64,000 nt of DNA from Heterohyrax brucei (GCA_028571685.1 CM053142.1:129882796-129946795), one strand, 5' to 3'; shown: positions 11,164 through 23,060, counted from the first letter of the stretch. A program made the numbers and translations. Notes: generated from the letters alone by a model not told the origin.

Positions 11164-11336
11164 TGTGGTAGCGCTTTGTAAGCACAGTGCTGAGAGCTCA
11201 GGCTGCTTGCTAACCAAAATGCTGACAGTTCAAATCCACAGCCACTCCTGGGAATCCCTATGTGGCAGTTCTATACTGTTCTACAGGGTTGCTATGAGTT
11301 TGAATCAACTTCGCAGCAGTGAGTGTGGTTTTACAG
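11164..11336 (+). mobile_element. SINE in old L1
   Basis: Head CTGAGAGCTCAGGCTGCTTG with CTAACCAAAATGCTGACAG, and 3' core GGGTTGCTATGAGTTTGAATC. The first 40 bases are poorly preserved. Confidence 0.75.
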
Positions 11337-11496
11337 TTAATCTGTCTCAATATTTTCAGAAATTGAATGACTTTTCTTGTCATTCTAGTGGAATGAAGCC
11401 TTTTGATGGTCTAATCATCATCACACTGAGTTTATAGACAAAAATGTCATTATTATAGAAATCTTTCTGCCTATGAATAAAGTATATATTTCTTTT

Positions 11497-11667
11497 TATT
11501 TTAAACACATTGCCATCAACTTGATTCTACTTCATAGTGACTCCATAGGTTTCATGAGGCTATAAATCTGCACAGAAGCAAACTGCCACATCTTTTTTCC
11601 TTGTTGCTGCTGGTGGTTTTGAATTGCCAGCCCTTTGGTTAGCAGTCAATTGCTTTAATCTCTTTAT
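11497..11667 (-). mobile_element. SINE in old L1, extra-middle subtype
   Basis: Reverse-strand copy: TTGCCATCAACTTGATTCTAC at left, the middle block GGCTATAAATCTGCACAGAAG, and CCCTTTGGTTAGCAGTC at right. Confidence 0.75.
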
Positions 11668-11944
11668 ATTTGGCTATTTTTATATGCTTCAGTAAAACTG
11701 TAAATCTTCATTAAGTTTGCCCCTAGATATTTTATCTTTTTTCCAGATCCTATCATATATCAAGCATTGTTTACTGTATTTATTATACTGTTAGTTCTGT
11801 TATATTTTTGCAACTGGCTGTGATTTTTATGTAGAAAAGTTTTTAATTATTATATGCTAATTTGTATTTATTAAACTTAGTGAAATCTCTTATTACCAGT
11901 GACAGTTATTTCAGTTTATTCCCTATGCATTTTCTCACGTGTGG

Positions 11945-12088
11945 AAAGTCACTGCCATCAAGTCAATTACAACTCACAGTGACCCTGTAGGACCATAGAG
12001 TTTCTAAGGAGTGCTTGGCAGATTTGAACTGCCAACCTTTTGGTTAGCAGATGTAGCACTTAACCACTATACCACCAGGGTTTCTGTT
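11945..12088 (-). mobile_element. SINE in old L1
   Basis: Well-preserved reverse-strand copy. CACTGCCATCAAGTCAATTAC at left, CCAACCTTTTGGTTAGCAG in the middle, and ACCACTATACCACCAGGGTTT at right. Confidence 0.9.
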
Positions 12089-12365
12089 TCCTAGGTGAGG
12101 GAAAAATTTTTTACTTCTTTTTCAGTTTTACACTGGATAGTGTTTTCAGAAAAAAAAAATAATAATCCTGGGAGTACTGGCTATCCTTGTCACATTTCCA
12201 ATATTAATGAGAATGTTTCTGCTGCCTTCTAATTAGGCATGAGGTTTCTTATGTCTAATTAGATTTTGTGTTTAAAAAAAATCAGAAATTGACTTTGAAT
12301 CTTGTCAAATGATTTTTTAGCTAGTGTATTTAGCTTTTTATTTATTTATTTGGTGTATAAATACG

Positions 12366-12514
12366 ATAAACACTGCCATTAAGTTGATTCTGATTCTTAG
12401 CAACCCTATAGGACAGAGCAGAACTCTTCCACAGAGCTTGGGCCTGACAGATTTGAACTGCCAACCTTTAGGTTAGCAGCTGAAGCAGTTAACCACTATG
12501 CTACCTGGGTTTCT
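12366..12514 (-). mobile_element. SINE in old L1
   Basis: Reverse-strand copy from CACTGCCATTAAGTTGATTC to ACCACTATGCTACCTGGGTTTC. Similar flanks (GTATAAATACGATAAA and GTAAATTTGATAAA) suggest a decayed target-site repeat. Confidence 0.85.
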
Positions 12515-12545
12515 GTAAATTTGATAAATTATGTAAATATGTATC

Positions 12546-13460
12546 AATATGGCAGTTGTTGGAACAGAACAAGCGGATACTACATGGTTTAAAGTCAGTA
12601 AACGTACACATCAGGATGTATCCTTCCACCATAGCTATTCATTCTGTATGGACTATATGAAGAAGAATGGGGCATCAGGATTAAAGGAAGACTCATTAAT
12701 AACCTGTATTACACAGATGATACAACCTTGCTTGCTGAAAGTATAGAGTATTTGAATACTTTCTGATGAAGATCAAAGACCTCAGCCTTCAGGATGGATT
12801 ATATCTTCAATGTAAAGAAAACAAAAATCCTCACAGATGGAGAAAAGATTGAAGTTATCAAGGATTTCATTTTACTTGGGTTCACAATCATCCCCCATGG
12901 AAGCAACTGTCAAGAAATCAAAAGATTCACTGCACTGGGCAATTTTGCAGCAAAAGACTTCTTTTAAGTGTTAAAAGGGAAAGATGTCACCCTGAAGACT
13001 TGGTTGTGCCTGACCCAGTTGCCTTGCATGCATATAAAACCTGGAAGATGAATAAGGAAGACTGAAGAAGAATTGATGCCTTTGAATTTTACTGTTAGTG
13101 AAGACTATTGATGATGTATCATGGACTGACAAAAGAATGAACATATCTTTCTTGCAAGAGGTACAATCAGAATGCTTCTTAGAAGCAAAATTGTGGGACT
13201 ATGTCTCCCACACTAAGGACAGGTAATCAGGAGGGATCAGTCTCTGGAGAAGGACATCACAGTTGGTACAGTGGAGGGTCAGACACAAAAAGGAAGACCC
13301 TCAAGGAGATGGATAGACACAGTGCAATGAGCTGCAACAGTGGGCTCAAGAATAGCAATCACTGTGAGAAGTGAAGGAGCACCAGGCAGTGTTTTGTTGT
13401 GTTGTTCATAAGGTTGTCATGAGTTGGAACTGACTCAGTCACACCTAGCAACAACACTGT
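12546..13460 (+). mobile_element. RTE LINE, 5'-truncated 3' half
   Basis: Runs from within the reverse transcriptase (ACAGAACAAGCGGATACTAC) to the tail (CACACCTAGCAACAACAC). The catalytic stretch near 12707-12721 reads TATTACACAGATGAT (Tyr-Thr-Asp-Asp, where the family has Tyr-Ala-Asp-Asp). Only a 65-codon frame remains. It lies within the old L1 and is younger than it. Confidence 0.85.
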
Positions 13461-14104
13461 CTTTATATTGAACCATCTCTGCAATCTGCAGTATTCTCCG
13501 CTTGGTTATGATGCATTGCTTCTTAATATACTATCTCACTGTATTTGCCAGAATTACCCTTCAGACTTTTATGTCACTATTCGTACGTAACCTTGGTCTT
13601 TAATTTTCTTTTAGATGTTTACATGGGTCATGTTTGTGTATAGGTATTATGCTGATTTTGTGAAAGAAATTTGGCAGCTTTTCTGCTTACAGTGTTGGGA
13701 AGGCTAAATAGTATTGACATTTATTTCTTCAAGTTTTAAGGGTGACCTTACAAAACCATCTGAGGATGGTTCTTCTAGGGGACTTAGGTTTTTGATATCC
13801 TTCTCAAGATATTCCATATCATTCAGGCTACATTTTGGTTATTTTTTCAGAAAATCACTTGCACTTTCAAGTTTGTGCTGAATGTTGCTGAAAACTTTTT
13901 AGCCTTACTTTAGTGTAAGAAAAGCCTGAGGCCTTTTCAGTGCTCTAAAACTGGCACAAGCAGCAAGTAGAGGTGACTGTAATTGTGATACAGAATTTGT
14001 TGCTTGGGGCTGGTTCAGTCATCAGGAGGCAAATTTACATAACATTCAAGGACAGGTAGGAGTTATCAGAGAGTCATGTGTTCCTTACTGCAACTTATTA
14101 AGGT

Positions 14105-14250
14105 CACTTGCTTAACGAATGCATATTGAACTCTTATCACGTGATACTGTGGTTGGAAGAGTACAGATCTAGTGGAAGACAGACATTTGTTCATTTGATT
14201 CAACACGTATTTATGGAACAATTACTATGTGTCACATACTATTCCTGGTT
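14105..14250 (+). mobile_element. Possible ancient LINE2-like fragment
   Basis: TTGATTCAACACGTATTTATG followed by ACTATGTGTCACATACTATTC resembles the common mammalian motif of this class. Weak assignment from one motif. Confidence 0.35.
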
Positions 14251-14307
14251 TGGTATGAAAAGCCTATGGAAAACTCTGTTGTATCTTGGGAAGTTGCCCC
14301 ACATACT

Positions 14308-14512
14308 CCCTGCAACCACGGTGATGCAGTGGGGTGCTTACAGAAAGACTGGTGGTTTTGAACTCACCAGTCACTCCACAGGAGAGAGACGTGGCAATCT
14401 GCTTCTGTTAAGATTTGTATTCTTGGAAACCTTCCGGGGTGTTTCTGCTCTGTCTTATAGGATTGCTATGTATCAAAATCAGCTCTATGGCAATAGGTTT
14501 GTTTTTTTTGTT
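14308..14512 (+). mobile_element. Extended afrotherian SINE
   Basis: CCACGGTGATGCAGTGGGGTG begins the head, with an additional middle block (GTGGCAATCTGCTTCTGTTAAG) and the 3' core GATTGCTATGTATCAAAATC. Related to 39845-40049, 49463-49657 and 57685-57888. Confidence 0.65.
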
Positions 14513-14589
14513 CTTTGAGTGGTATCCAACTCTTTGCCTGAGAGAGGAACATCTCGAAAACTGGATATTTTCCTCATTCAGGCTTGTTT

Positions 14590-14880
14590 TTGTCGTTTCA
14601 GCTAAGGTCCACCTGACATCAACAATGACATTTCTCATTCCATGTCCTCTTCTGAACCCAACTTGAATTTCTGGCAGTTCCCTATCACTGTACTACTGCA
14701 ACCACTTTAGAATTATTGTCTTCAAAATGTTTGTCGTGTGTAATGGTAATGATGTTGCTTGATAATTTCCACATTCTGTTAGATCACCTTTGTTTGGCTT
14801 GGGCACAAATATGGGTCTCTTCAGGTCAGTTGGCCAGGTAGCTGCCTTTTAAATTTCTTGGCATAGACAGAATGGATGCC
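14590..14880 (-). mobile_element. RTE LINE, internal fragment
   Basis: Reverse complement of the N-terminal reverse-transcriptase part: CCACCTGACATCAACAATGAC, CTTGAATTTCTGGCAGTTCC, CCACATTCTGTTAGATCACC and GTTGGCCAGGTAGCTGCC. Both LINE ends are missing, so it is a remnant of a larger insertion. Confidence 0.8.
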
Positions 14881-15530
14881 ATGGCAATGAGTTACATAAA
14901 CATAATTGCCTCAAAACTTTCTGAGACATTGAAAATATTCAGGCAATTTACTAAAGAAATACTGTATAACAGCAAGAGAAGTGAGAATGGGAAGAGATTT
15001 CTGGGAAAAAAATATAATAAGCAATGAGGAAGCATTAGTTTTGCTCAGAAGGTGGTTAGAAGCACAGAATAGTTTAAAGTCTTGTTGCTGTCCATAAAAG
15101 AGCAACTGATTAAAGGATACAAAGCAAGAAGAATAGATTGCTGTAGGGATGGTGTGGTCCAGTATCTACAACTCACTGTCCCTATAGGTGGTCCCACTCT
15201 CCTGGGACTTAAGCTTCTTTGACACTGCACACAGGAACAACCCAAGTAGTAGGACTCATACTCTCTTTGCAGGAGGTCAAAGAATGGCATAGACATCGCT
15301 TTAACAGGTAGAAGATCAGAATAGTGATCTACTTTCATTCTTTTGACCTATTTGAGTCTTTCTTCATATTCAGTATGGTTTAACAAGACAAAGAAAAATT
15401 TTTCTACTTCCTCTATTTTCAATTTATTGGGAATACTTCAATATGACATTTTTATTAATAAGTTTATTAAATTATGCTCATGGAACCAAGTTCTAATGAC
15501 TACCCCCATTCTCCAACCTCTAAAAAACTC
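14881..15530. other. Unassigned sequence
   Basis: No recognised repeat or gene. Short overlapping frames on both strands look like chance. Confidence 0.4.
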
Positions 15531-15532
15531 TG

Positions 15533-15995
15533 CTATGATAGGCAGAATGACAGCCCCACAAAAATGTCTATGTCTGACTCTCTGGAACCTGGTAATATGG
15601 TATGTTATGTGGCAAGTGGGAATGAAGGATTAAGTTTGCTAATCTGCCGGTTTTAAAATAGAAAGATTATCCTGGATTATCCGAGGGTCCTTAAATGTGG
15701 AAGAGGAGGCAGAACAGTCAATGTCAGAGTATGGCAACATGACCAAGGCTCTACCAGCCACTGCTTGGTTTTGAAGATGAAGGGGGCCATGCGCAAGGAA
15801 TGTGGACAATCTATGATGCTGGAAATGGATCTGTCCTGTAAAACCTACACAAGAAATGCAGACATTCCAAGATCCTGACTAACCCATTAAGACTACTGTA
15901 AAATTTAGAAACTTCAGAACTGTAAGATAATAATTTTTTGTTATTTTAAGCTATTTAGTTTCCGATAATTTGCTACAGCAGTCATCAGAAACTAG
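15533..15995 (+). mobile_element. MLT1-type solo LTR (fossil)
   Basis: Matches the mammalian-wide MLT1 (ERVL-MaLR) LTR: GATTATCCTGGATTATCCGAG, GAAACTTCAGAACTGTAAG and TTTGCTACAGCAGTCATCAG occur in the right order. Old, diverged and without an internal region, so older than the lineage-type LTRs elsewhere in the window. Confidence 0.7.
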
Positions 15996-17405
15996 TAGAC
16001 CCACCGTACGCAGTTTGTTTCACACTGCATAGGTAGAATAGCTAAGCATTTAGAACATTTAGGCAATTCTAGAACATGGCCATGTACCTCAGAGGATTCT
16101 AGTCAAAGACGTGCAGAAATACAAAACAAGACGCTAAGTCTTTCTCAATACCAAGATTTACATCAGAAGGAATTTTGATTATTCACGTTATGACTGAAAT
16201 AGAATTAACAACAGAAGTGAAGGAAATGTCTTTTTCCTCAAATGTAGAACACCTTCATTGTAGCTTTAAAATTAATTTTTTTTAATTTAAATTTCTTCTG
16301 AATGAGTTAACTCTTTGAATCATTTTGCTTTTTAAAATGAAGTACGTTTTGCTTCTAAAGTGAAGTTACAAGCAAATTCCACCTAGGAAAGCAGATCTGA
16401 AATTGTAACAGTAATTCTCCCCAATCTCAAATTGTTATGCAAAATTCTAGTAAACTTTTTTTGGTAACTGCAGAATTGAAGAATGTTTCCTGTGCACTCA
16501 AAGGGTGAGTCATGCTTATTGGGAGTAATTGGGGTGATCATACTACATTATTTCTCATTCTTCTCTGAGTCTTTAGATGCCCTTGCTTGTCCACGAAGTC
16601 GTGCGCCTGCAACGCACAGAAACTGCTGCAGGAGTTAGTTTCTCATCTCTACATTTGAAAAGCAGAAACTCTGATTTGTTGCTCTTGTTGCTTCTTTTAC
16701 TTTTTCCTCAGCTCCTGGCTGGGTTCTAATGCTCAGCTATTGTCACTTGTCCTGGTTGCCTACTCTGTGCCTTTTGACATAGAACTGTACCACACCCGTG
16801 ATGAGTTAGGAGTGAACAGTTTGTGATCCATAGGTTTTCGCTTTCACTGACTGATTTTTAGAAGTAGATGGCTTTAAACGCCAGCTCCTGTAACCCTGTT
16901 TTTCCTGCAAGATCTTTTAACTCTTAATTAGGAATTCTTCTCTCACAGAGGTTTTCAGAAGCCAAATTCCCACAGCTGGTGAGCAACTACTGCGGTGAAA
17001 ATGTACATTAACCAATTAAATATGTAATGTTTGAGATTTTAGCTATGTGACATTTCATAAAACTTCATGGGAATATTCATTGCCTTTCCAATGCAAATCA
17101 TTTTTAAAATAGAAATATGGAGCAAATTTTGAGGGAAATGCTCTCAAGCTGTATAACACAGATCAGATGCCGCTTGATGTTTTATGAAGTTAGAGCATAA
17201 ATTGTCTTTAACATTCATTGGAAACAGATGCAACAGAGAAGGAGTCTATGTTGAGATACAGATTCAAGGCTGTCAAAACAGAAAACTGCATCCTGACTTA
17301 AAAGCACAGTTTTGCTGCAATTTCATCTGTGTTAGGCTGGATGAAATTTGGACATTCAAACCTATGGAGCCTGTGCATGTAAAAGTCTCTGAGTAATGTG
17401 GGAAG
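15996..17405. other. Unassigned, low-repeat sequence
   Basis: A 1.4 kb block where I recognise no repeat, which is unusual for this window. The 70-codon frame at 17184-17396 has no known domain. Confidence 0.4.
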
Positions 17406-17407
17406 GG

Positions 17408-17755
17408 GGGAAGTTGTGGTTCAGTGGTAGAACTCTCACCTCCTACTCAGGAGACCTAGGTTCCATTCCCGGCCAGTGCACTTGTACACAACCATCACTG
17501 GAGACTAGTGTGTTGTTGTGGTGCTGAACAGGTTTTAGAGGAACTTTGAGACTAACACAGACTAGGAAGAGAGGACTGGTAATCTACTTTTGAAAAGCAG
17601 CCAGTGGAAACCCTATGGATCATGTCAGTCCAATACACAACTGATCATGGATAGCACAGGATTGCTACTTAAAGCCATGAAATTTATGATGGCAGCATTT
17701 TGTTCCATTGTGCATGGCGTTGCCACTGGTCAAGGCCTGTCTTGATGACACCATG
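17408..17755 (+). mobile_element. tRNA-Gly-headed SINE, nearly full length
   Basis: Head GTGGTTCAGTGGTAGAACTC (A box) and GGTTCCATTCCCGGCCAGTG (B box) match tRNA-Gly. The body contains GAGACTAACACAGACTAGG followed by AGAGAGGACTGGTAATC, shared in altered form with the RTE-derived element at 35575-36034. The 3' end has ATTTTGTTCCATTGTGCATG, like the RTE 3' end. It has a tRNA-like 5' half only and is not a tRNA gene. Confidence 0.8.
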
Positions 17756-17987
17756 GAAGGTGGCCCCAGCAGCTTCTCCCTCTTGAATTTGGTTGTTCTG
17801 GTAAGCATCAGGAAATCAGGCAAGGCTTCTTGAGAATGATGAAGAGGACCCTAGATAAATAAAGAATTTCATGTAATAGGCATTGCCTACAAGCTCTCAT
17901 TTCTTTAGTCAGGTGCCAAGAAGGACAACCAGATCCTCCTACAGTACAAATAGCATCTTACAATGGGTGACTAGGTAATCCCAAAAG

Positions 17988-18180
17988 GATTGCAATAAGA
18001 AAACAACATTTACACAGCAATTCTTGCTTTACAAAGAAACTTCCTGGGCATTTCTTTATTTGATCCTTGTAAAAACACTGTGAAGTAAGCAGGGCAGGAA
18101 AATAAATCCCATCGTTTTGTTGAGGAAGAATCAGAGAGGGTTGTCTTGTTCCTAATCACTCACCTCTTTGTGGTAGAATC
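17988..18180 (+). mobile_element. MIR3-like ancient SINE
   Basis: TTTATTTGATCCTTGTAAAAAC, ACTGTGAAGTAAGCAGGGC and GGAAGAATCAGAGAGGG match the order of a mammalian-wide MIR-class core. A second piece with the same core is at 43090-43215. Confidence 0.5.
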
Positions 18181-18374
18181 CAATGTCAGTGTCCTGGATG
18201 CACCCTTTCCGTTACACCTCACTGTACCGATGAGGGAGGAAGCTGCTAGCTCTTTATACCTGCATCAAAAGGGAAGGTGTGCTCCCCTGCAGGGAGAATG
18301 ACTGCGCATCTGGTTGCTGCCGTGCTGCCGACAGGAACTTATACAGGGAAAGATGCTTTTTTATATGGAAGTGC

Positions 18375-18466
18375 AAAGGGGAAGAAGAGAGAGAGGGTGA
18401 GACTAGGAGAGAGAGGCAGAGAAAGTAGAGGTGAGTGAGAGGAGAGAGGGAGATGAAAATGAAAAC
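18375..18466 (+). repeat. Purine-rich GA tract
   Basis: About 90 bases nearly all A or G on the plus strand, rich in GAGAGAGG units and broken by a few T and C bases. Imperfect rather than a clean microsatellite. Confidence 0.85.
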
Positions 18467-18656
18467 TGCAACAAAAACTGAAAATCGAAACATTTTTCAA
18501 GTGAGTGACACTGAGAGGGAGAGAGCACACGGACTGAGACTACTGAAGTCCAGACCTAATCTAGAACAAGCAAAAGACTTCTATTAAAACAACATCAACA
18601 CCAAAAAACAAAACAGGAAACAGGAGGGAGTGAACTCACACACCTCCACAGTTGGG

Positions 18657-18821
18657 GGGAAAAAAAAATCCATTGCCATTGAGTCAATTCCTACTTATAG
18701 GCACTCTATAGCACAGAGTACAACTGCCCGTAGGATATCCAGGGAGCGCCTGGTAGATGCAAGCTGCCAACCTTTTGGTAGACTGCCTTATATAACACTT
18801 GGCCAGTATGCCACCAGGGTG
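18657..18821 (-). mobile_element. Afrotherian SINE
   Basis: Reverse-strand copy from GCCATTGAGTCAATTCC to CAGTATGCCACCAGGGTG, preceded by an A run that corresponds to its T-rich tail. Confidence 0.85.
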
Positions 18822-21457
18822 CATGCTGCCCAAAAGACGGACAATGTCCTTAAAGCATGCTGCTGACTACCTGCAGGTGGTAGTTGAGGCTTCCAGGATT
18901 GGCAGGTTTCTGGAGGCAAGAAGAGTGGACAGATCCAGTGGACAGTCACTGCCTGAACACAGGGGTCACTCTCACTTTTCATCATTGAGGACACTGCCTG
19001 CTTTCAGAGTCTCCCCAATGTTTAGCGCAACACAGTAGTTAATAAGTGGGGAACTTGTAATCTGTACCTGGTCTCTTTCCCTTTGACTCAGATACTTCAT
19101 TGTAGACCTCTCCTTATTGCATGGTTTTGCTAAGAGCCCTTTTGTGGCTTTCCTGTGCAGAGGATCCCAGATAAGAATTACTGAGTTAGGCATTGCCTAG
19201 CAGCTGTGTGAGTCCCTTTGTGAAGTTTTCTCTGATTGGAAGAGCAGCAACTGTTGCGGCAGGCTGAGTGTAAGTGCAGCCCATAAGAAGATTATCTGCT
19301 TATTGCTCTTTCTCATTGTAACTTATTCAACCAGCATGTAGAATCTGAGCATCACTAGATGTGGGACGGCAAACACTTGGCCTGCTGCTCATGTGTGTCT
19401 GATGTTGCCCGCTAATCGCCGCTGCCTTTTTCCACTCATCCTGGGCCTAGGCTCAGAGTCCTCAACACGGTGTTCTAAGCCACCGTCATGAGTCAACAAA
19501 TCTGAAATGGAAAGACAATTGACACCTCTTTTCCAGATTTCTGCTGGATATTTGGGTAACTTTGTGTGCCTGATATTTTGTTGCCACAGACAAAGGAATG
19601 GGGTCATGCAACTTTACAGAAAGCTGGGACAAGCTCAGGCCCTCCAGATAATTACTGCTCTCATCCTACCAGGAGCCCAGTGTCGTTATGTATTATTCCC
19701 TTGACAGTTGTAAAGGTCAGCATAGAGCAGCTAAGGCAATGCATACTCAGGTATGGAACACCAAAAAGGTACAGGGCAAAAGCTACCCTTGAAGACACAC
19801 CTTGCTATTGTGAATAAAAGCCAGTGGGCACAACCAACTACTCCTAGGACAACATATCATCATCATAATAAAATGATAAAAGGAAATAAACAAGAAAAGG
19901 AAAAACCGTGGGTCCCTGGGTACTTAAGTTTTTCAAAGAAAAGGCTCTTGCTCACATGATTTTTCCATGTCTCTGGCATGTTCCCAAGGCCACAAAATAA
20001 TTTGTCAGTGATACACTGACTTCAGAACACAATTTGCAGCTGTTGTGTATCTCAAACTAAGTCTCAGTTTAGTAGGAAATTAAACTAAGCTATGGTAAAA
20101 TGTGAACTTCAAGTTAGCATTGAGCTGGAGCTGAAAGTCAAAACAACCATTTGTTTATTAATTCAGTCTGGTAATTGGTCTCTGCAGGGAAGAAGAAAAC
20201 AATTGTTTGAGTGAGCTGGTCGAAAAGATTGTGGCAGATCTCAGAGCAGGCTTGGCTGAGGCTGAGTCCATGGCCACATCACCATGCTTTGTTTTTCCCC
20301 TAGGGACCGGCACCAATGTTTTGTGATTATCTGATGAGACCACTACAGGCCCTGAATGGCTCAGTTGTCTCTCCAGTCAGTTTCCGTTCCTCATAACTAA
20401 GGCTTATTATGTGGGGGGCGGATACATTGAGTGGGAAAGAGATACAATTGAAAAGAGAATGAACAGTTGAATTTAAATACATCTTTTCAATTTGGTTCTT
20501 TATTTAAGGGTTTCAACTAAGAGCCTAGAAACATTATGTTTTCTTGGGCCATCCAGGAAATGGTACCAGTTACAAGAAGGTTGACTCACTTGAGCTACTT
20601 ATTTGTATGACCATTTAATGGAGCAGATAAAAGGCTGCTTTAGGCTTCACTGTTTTTCCTTAGGGGGACTCCATCACATTTCTCTTTTGTCACCCACGCT
20701 ATTCACCAACCCCCCTAAGACCTATTGACTTCAGAGAGGACTATTTTTCCAAATGCAATTTGGTTAAATGTACAAAAGAAAAATACTATCTAAGCTAATT
20801 GCCCTTTAATCACAATGTAATAAAGCTGAAAATTTGTGGCAAAGTTAGAAATGTTTCCAACAGGAGAGTTTTAAGCTTGCATTAAGATCAAATTACTTAC
20901 AATCATCCATAAAGAAGTTTTCTTCTAGTTGCACTGTTTAAAACTGTATATAGCACATTGGGTAATTATATAAATATCCTAAATAGATGACTGACATGGA
21001 AATCATGTTTTTCTTGCTCGCTTGTGGCTCCCCAGAGACCACTAAAGTGTCTGAAACTGAATAGGCACACTACAAATATTTGTTTTACAAATAGATAGGT
21101 CAAGACAATGGAGGGCAAAATGAATCAGCAAAGGTGTGGAAATTAGCAAAGACGGGCGGGGCCGGGCGTGAGGTTCTTGGGTTCAGACGGCAGGCCTGTG
21201 TTGCCTGGAGCAGAGGTGGTGGAAAGGGTAGGTTGGCTGGCTCCCTTCAGTGAGAAGTTTAGTCTTTGCCTGTGGGATGTGGGGAATCATTGAAAGTACT
21301 GGAGTGTGGGAAAGGCTTTTTGAAAGCAAAATGCAGACATTTAAATAGTCTGTATTACACAGATGAATTTGATGAAGAAGAGGGTTTTGAGGTCTGAAGT
21401 AGGAGCTGGTTTATCAAAGAGCGGCAATGTTTCTAAACTAGACAATGATCAGGGGCT
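18822..21457. other. Unassigned sequence
   Basis: 2.6 kb without a recognised repeat or gene, apart from a GC-rich spot at about 21152-21172 (GACGGGCGGGGCCGGGCGTG). Several 60-80 codon frames (19389-19607, 19507-19817) overlap on both strands and show no domain. Confidence 0.4.
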
Positions 21458-21470
21458 CATCTCTACGTAA

Positions 21471-21607
21471 ACCCAAACCCAGTGCCATTGAGTTGATTCT
21501 GACTCATAGCGACCCTATAGCACGGAGCAGAACTGCCTGGTGGATTTGAACTGCCGACGTTCTGGTTAGCAGCTATAGCCTTAAACCACTATGCCATCAG
21601 GGTCTCC
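21471..21607 (-). mobile_element. SINE with internal deletion
   Basis: AACCCAGTGCCATTGAGTTG to CCATCAGGGTCTCC; about 30 bases of the middle are missing relative to other copies. Target-site repeat CATCTCTACGTAA (21458-21470) and CATCCCTATGTAA (21608-21620), 11 of 13. Confidence 0.9.
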
Positions 21608-21654
21608 CATCCCTATGTAAGTGAACTAAAATACTCCCTCCTCTTCCCATCAGG

Positions 21655-21833
21655 GGAACCCTGGTGGCTTCGTGGTTAAGAGCTGAGGCTACTAGCTAAA
21701 AGTTAGGAAATCCAAATCCACCAGCTATTCCTTCGAAACCCCATGAAGGCAGTTCTACTCTGTCCCATGGAGTTTCTATGAGATGGAATCAGCTAGATTG
21801 CCGTAGGGGTGTATGTGTGTGTGTTTGTAGTTT
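21655..21833 (+). mobile_element. Afrotherian SINE
   Basis: GGAACCCTGGTGGCTTCGTGG to a TG-rich tail (GTATGTGTGTGTGTTTG). Target-site repeat CTTCCCATCAGG (21643-21654) and CTTCCTATCAGG (21834-21845), 11 of 12. Confidence 0.9.
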
Positions 21834-22204
21834 TCTTCCTATCAGGTTGCATAATACAAAAACAGAGCATATGAGGAGGCTAAATGTACCATTGAGACAA
21901 CCCCGATGCTGTTGTAGGACTTGCACAGTGAAGCCTGTATCGGATTTTGAAGAATAAAGTTTAGTTCTTTCCAGAGGTTCTACTGAACTGAAACATCCTT
22001 GAAAATTGACTGCGATGTCTTGCCCCTACTCCACCCATCCTCACTGCTTCCTCTTGAGCTTTCTCAGGTCTGGCTCACAGGTGAGAAATCAATTTCATTC
22101 TAAGACCTCCCAAGTATTCATAAAAAAGAGTGTCCTAGAGGCCAAATGGATCCAAAGGGTGCTGGACACCATGGTCATGTTCCCACTGCTCTGTGGGGCA
22201 TGTC

Positions 22205-22345
22205 TTATTCCTGTTGAGTAGAACTTCAACTATACTGTAAGCTACTCGAGGCAAGATCCGAGTGTAATTCATCTTTGTATCCACAATTTCTGGTCTGAAA
22301 TTTGTGCAGGATAGATTCTGAGAATATTTGCTGAATGATTCATAA
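22205..22345 (+). mobile_element. L2 LINE 3' end
   Basis: ACTGTAAGCTACTCGAGGC, TTCATCTTTGTATCCACAATTTC and ATATTTGCTGAATGATTC are the characteristic L2 end. Confidence 0.65.
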
Positions 22346-22889
22346 GTCTGAATGTGCTTTGCTGGCTGTCATACAGAAAGAGAGAGCTTCAAGGGTACCA
22401 TCTAGAACCACAACTATTGTCTCTAGAGTGGAAACAGTCCCACTGAAGATATGGGAACACCTCCAAGAACTGTCCCTGTTCCTTGTTAATAGTGCAGAAG
22501 TTTCTGAAAATGGGTACTTGTAAACAAAGTAGCTGCTGTTGACACCTAATCAGGAAGCTCCTGGATTCTGATTTCACTTTAAGCAGCACAACTACCTTGA
22601 CTTTTAGTTATCTAACCAACCTGGTATTGCCAATAGGGTCACATGTCTTCCTTGATAGATGGCCAGGCAAATAATGGTGATTGTAAGTTAGGGTTGAAGT
22701 AGAGTTGAGAGAGATGAGAAATAAAAATGTACCATTCCCACTTTATGATGTGAAAATAATCTTGTACATCTATTAAGATTTCTGAAAATGGCAGTAAATG
22801 TAGAGTTGCTCACACATATGTATGTTATACACACATGTATAGCGAACACATGAATGATGTGTTCACTGGTTATGTAAACTTGTCTTGTA

Positions 22890-23060
22890 AATGTATTTCA
22901 GATTATGGGAAGTGTTGATGGAACAGAGAGAAGGGAATTAGAATCAGGTTCTTTCCTCCCGATAATTTAATAGGCTTCATTCTTTACTCCTGTAAAATGA
23001 AGAGTTGGACTAGAACTCTTTTATAAGAACACCTCTAGCTCTCAAATTCCTTTACTCATC
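22890..23060 (+). mobile_element. MIR-class fragment
   Basis: TACTCCTGTAAAATGAAGAG, then TTGGACTAGAACTC and CCTCTAGCTCTCAAATTCC, resembles the 3' half of a MIR-class SINE. Confidence 0.5.

Larger units (their letters stand above)
10780..13840 (-). mobile_element. Old L1 LINE, many insertions
   Basis: Reverse-strand ancient L1, judged from A/T-rich ORF2-type blocks at about 10780-11160, 11340-11495, 11670-11940, 12090-12360 and 13460-13840. The block at 12200-12320 (AATGAGAATGTTTCTGCTGCC, GACTTTGAATCTTGTCAAATG) is the clearest match to reverse-complemented L1 ORF2. Four SINEs and one RTE fragment split it, so it predates all of them. No open frame survives. Confidence 0.6.

Noticed and set aside
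17408-17480. tRNA-Gly gene
   Set aside because: The A and B boxes are recognisable, but the acceptor stem does not close and a SINE body follows.
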